Made by a program: the position numbers and the translations under genes
In this document: positions 6,418 to 7,629 of the stretch, piece by piece
Position numbering within the stretch: the stretch's first letter is position 1
Layout of the letters: every line of letters starts with the position of its first letter
The notes under the pieces: model-generated
What the model was told of the DNA's origin: nothing
The model's database searches: none
Seen by the model: only the letters and a program-made list of their open reading frames with translations
Assembly (NCBI GenBank): GCA_011522825.1
Contig: WTIG01000215.1
Coordinates: 1-7,629 of the forward strand
Length of the DNA stretch: 7,629 nt
Reading direction: 5' to 3'
Origin: Puniceicoccaceae bacterium
GTDB taxonomy: Bacteria; Verrucomicrobiota; Verrucomicrobiia; Opitutales; Coraliomargaritaceae

Positions 6418-7629
6418 CTATATGAGGGTTTTCAGCTTTTCTAACAATGCTGATTGGCTTCTTTCTATAAGCGTTTCTTCACCTGTTTGAAAATTCTTTA
6501 ATTTAACAACGCCCTTTTCAACTTCTTCATTTCCGTAAATTAAAACATAAGGTACTCCACGCTGGTTGGCCTCTTTAAACAGCTTAGAGAAATTTGCACG
6601 CTTCAATGGATAATCCACCTTAATCCCAGAACGGCGCAAAAATTGGGCATCGCTCAAAGCACATGAACGAGCCTCATCTTCTGAAAACAAAACCATAATG
6701 TCTGGTTTTAGGGAATACTTTGGAAGTTTTCCTTTTGATTGAAGCAAATCAAGCAAAGTCACATCGCCCATTGCAAATCCGACCGCTTCCATTGAATTCG
6801 AACTCAGTCGCTCAATCAAATCATCATATCGACCTCCACCTGCTAATGCTCTGCCCTCTCCCGTGGCCTCAAAAGCTTCAAAAACGAATCCCGTGTAATA
6901 GGCGAGACCTCGGACAATTGAAAAATCAATTGAAACAAATGGATCAATCTCCATGGATTGAATAAGCTTATTTAAATCAGCAAATTCCTGTAGGCGCTCA
7001 TCAATCAATTGTTTGTTCGTATCTGAAAGCTCCAACTTAGAAAAGAAGTTGAGTAATCCTGCTTCTGAATTAATTCCCATTAAATCTTCAACTGAAGCAA
7101 TAAAGGAATCTGTTTCGACTGCAAAATATTCATTAAGTTGTGTTCTCAATTGATCCTTCTTCAATCGTGCCATGCGATCCATAATAGAAAGAACTGCAGT
7201 CATATTTTCATCACCGACATTCCAGTGTTTCAAAAACAAGATCCATAACTGACGATCACTTAAACGCACTTTAAAGTCATTAGAATCTAGATCGAATGCT
7301 TTGAGTGTTTCGACTAGACAGGCAATCAATTCAGCATCAGCTCCAACACCAGCCTCACCTAATATATCAACATTATATTGGTAGAATGAACGTAAACGAC
7401 CTTTCTGAGGACGCTCATACCTAAATTGCTCTCCAATACTGAACCACTTAACTGGACGTTTTAAACTTTGGCCTTGGCCCCCCCTTAGCGGACTTAAGAA
7501 GGGGTCATTTTTGGGCGAAGTGGCACCTCTCGCTTCTCCTTGTCTTCCAAAGTAAATAATTGATTAACCATTTCCTTTTCTGACTTTTCCTTTTAAAGGT
7601 TGAACCGGTTTTAAAGCGGGGGCTTCAAA
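6418..7629 (-). CDS. hisS: Histidyl-tRNA synthetase, 5' end cut by the window and frame-disrupted
   Basis: Class II synthetase that charges tRNA-His with histidine. From about 7467 down to the stop at 6418 the frame is clean. It reads the motif 2 region (WFSIGEQFRYERPQKGR, then FYQYNVDILGE), the histidine-binding segment VRGLAYYTGFVFEA, motif 3 GGGRYDDLIE (near 6811-6843) and a C-terminal anticodon-binding domain starting near PDIMVLFSEDEA. A TTG codon at 7329 could be taken as the start, but it lies inside the catalytic domain and upstream codons in the same frame continue the family sequence, so it is not the real start. Further upstream, FEAPALKPVQPLKGK (7629-7585) matches the expected N-terminal region, but the stretch between (7583-7468) is in another frame. 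About 45-50 N-terminal residues lie outside the window. It is probably an intact gene with poor edge sequence; a true pseudogene cannot be excluded. It precedes mazG by 7 bases. Confidence 0.9.
7467..7629 (-). other. Frame-disrupted 5' part of hisS at the sequence edge
   Basis: Three blocks of HisS-like coding follow one another on the minus strand. FEAPALKPVQPLKGK (7629-7585) is in the frame of the intact downstream gene. SEKEMVNQLFTLEDKEKRE followed by VPLRPKMTPS (7583-7497) and then AKAK (7478-7467) is in a different frame. From about 7467 the original frame resumes with SLKRPVKWF. Block two is broken by TAA at 7496-7494 and 7487-7485, where a run such as LARMV is expected. The normally conserved RPE reads RPK, and a run of seven C (plus strand 7478-7484) sits in the same place. 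Two compensating frame shifts plus clustered substitutions within 165 bases at the very edge favour sequencing or assembly error. Confidence 0.8.

Noticed and set aside
6720..6965. 81-codon open frame on the plus strand
   Set aside because: Antisense to the hisS catalytic core, including motif 3; the hisS reading is unambiguous.
7327..7329. TTG as the start codon of hisS
   Set aside because: Codons upstream in the same frame encode motif 2 and the FYQYNVDILGE stretch, so translation must begin well upstream, beyond the window.

Overview
The window is an AT-rich stretch of bacterial housekeeping genes, densely packed and intron-free. It carries five recognisable metabolic genes and one large unrecognised gene. 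The sequence style of HisS (motif 2 reading EQFRYERPQKGR and the following FYQYNVDILGE), of HisF and of the class IV aminotransferase suggests a PVC-group bacterium, perhaps a marine Verrucomicrobiota. That is an inference from remembered family style, not a database result. None of the starts has a strong Shine-Dalgarno sequence.

Layout. Positions 1-129 are AT-rich, hold no gene, and form the 3' flank of ilvE, with one weak inverted repeat. Positions 130-3001 on the minus strand hold acs (acetyl-CoA synthetase) followed by ilvE-type branched-chain aminotransferase, 67 bases apart. A 159-base divergent spacer (3002-3160) carries poor promoter-like matches facing both ways. On the plus strand, an unrecognised 591-residue protein (3161-4936) is followed 33 bases later by hisF (4970-5728, GTG start). 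HisF converges on a minus-strand pair, hisS then mazG (5742-7629), with only 13 bases and a small hairpin at the junction.

The genes do not form a single pathway. acs activates acetate, ilvE makes or degrades branched-chain amino acids, hisF is a histidine-biosynthesis enzyme away from any visible his operon, hisS charges tRNA-His, and mazG is a house-cleaning nucleotide pyrophosphohydrolase. The hisS/mazG adjacency looks like a real transcription unit.

The right edge (about 7467-7629) is damaged. HisS coding similarity continues to the last base, but it switches frame twice and crosses in-frame stops and substitutions at normally conserved positions. This looks most like low-quality sequence at a contig end. 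I found no defence system, mobile element, CRISPR array, tRNA or rRNA. The observations most worth a second look are the unrecognised 591-residue protein, with its HExxH-like motif, and the MazG whose C-terminal domain has lost its catalytic motif.
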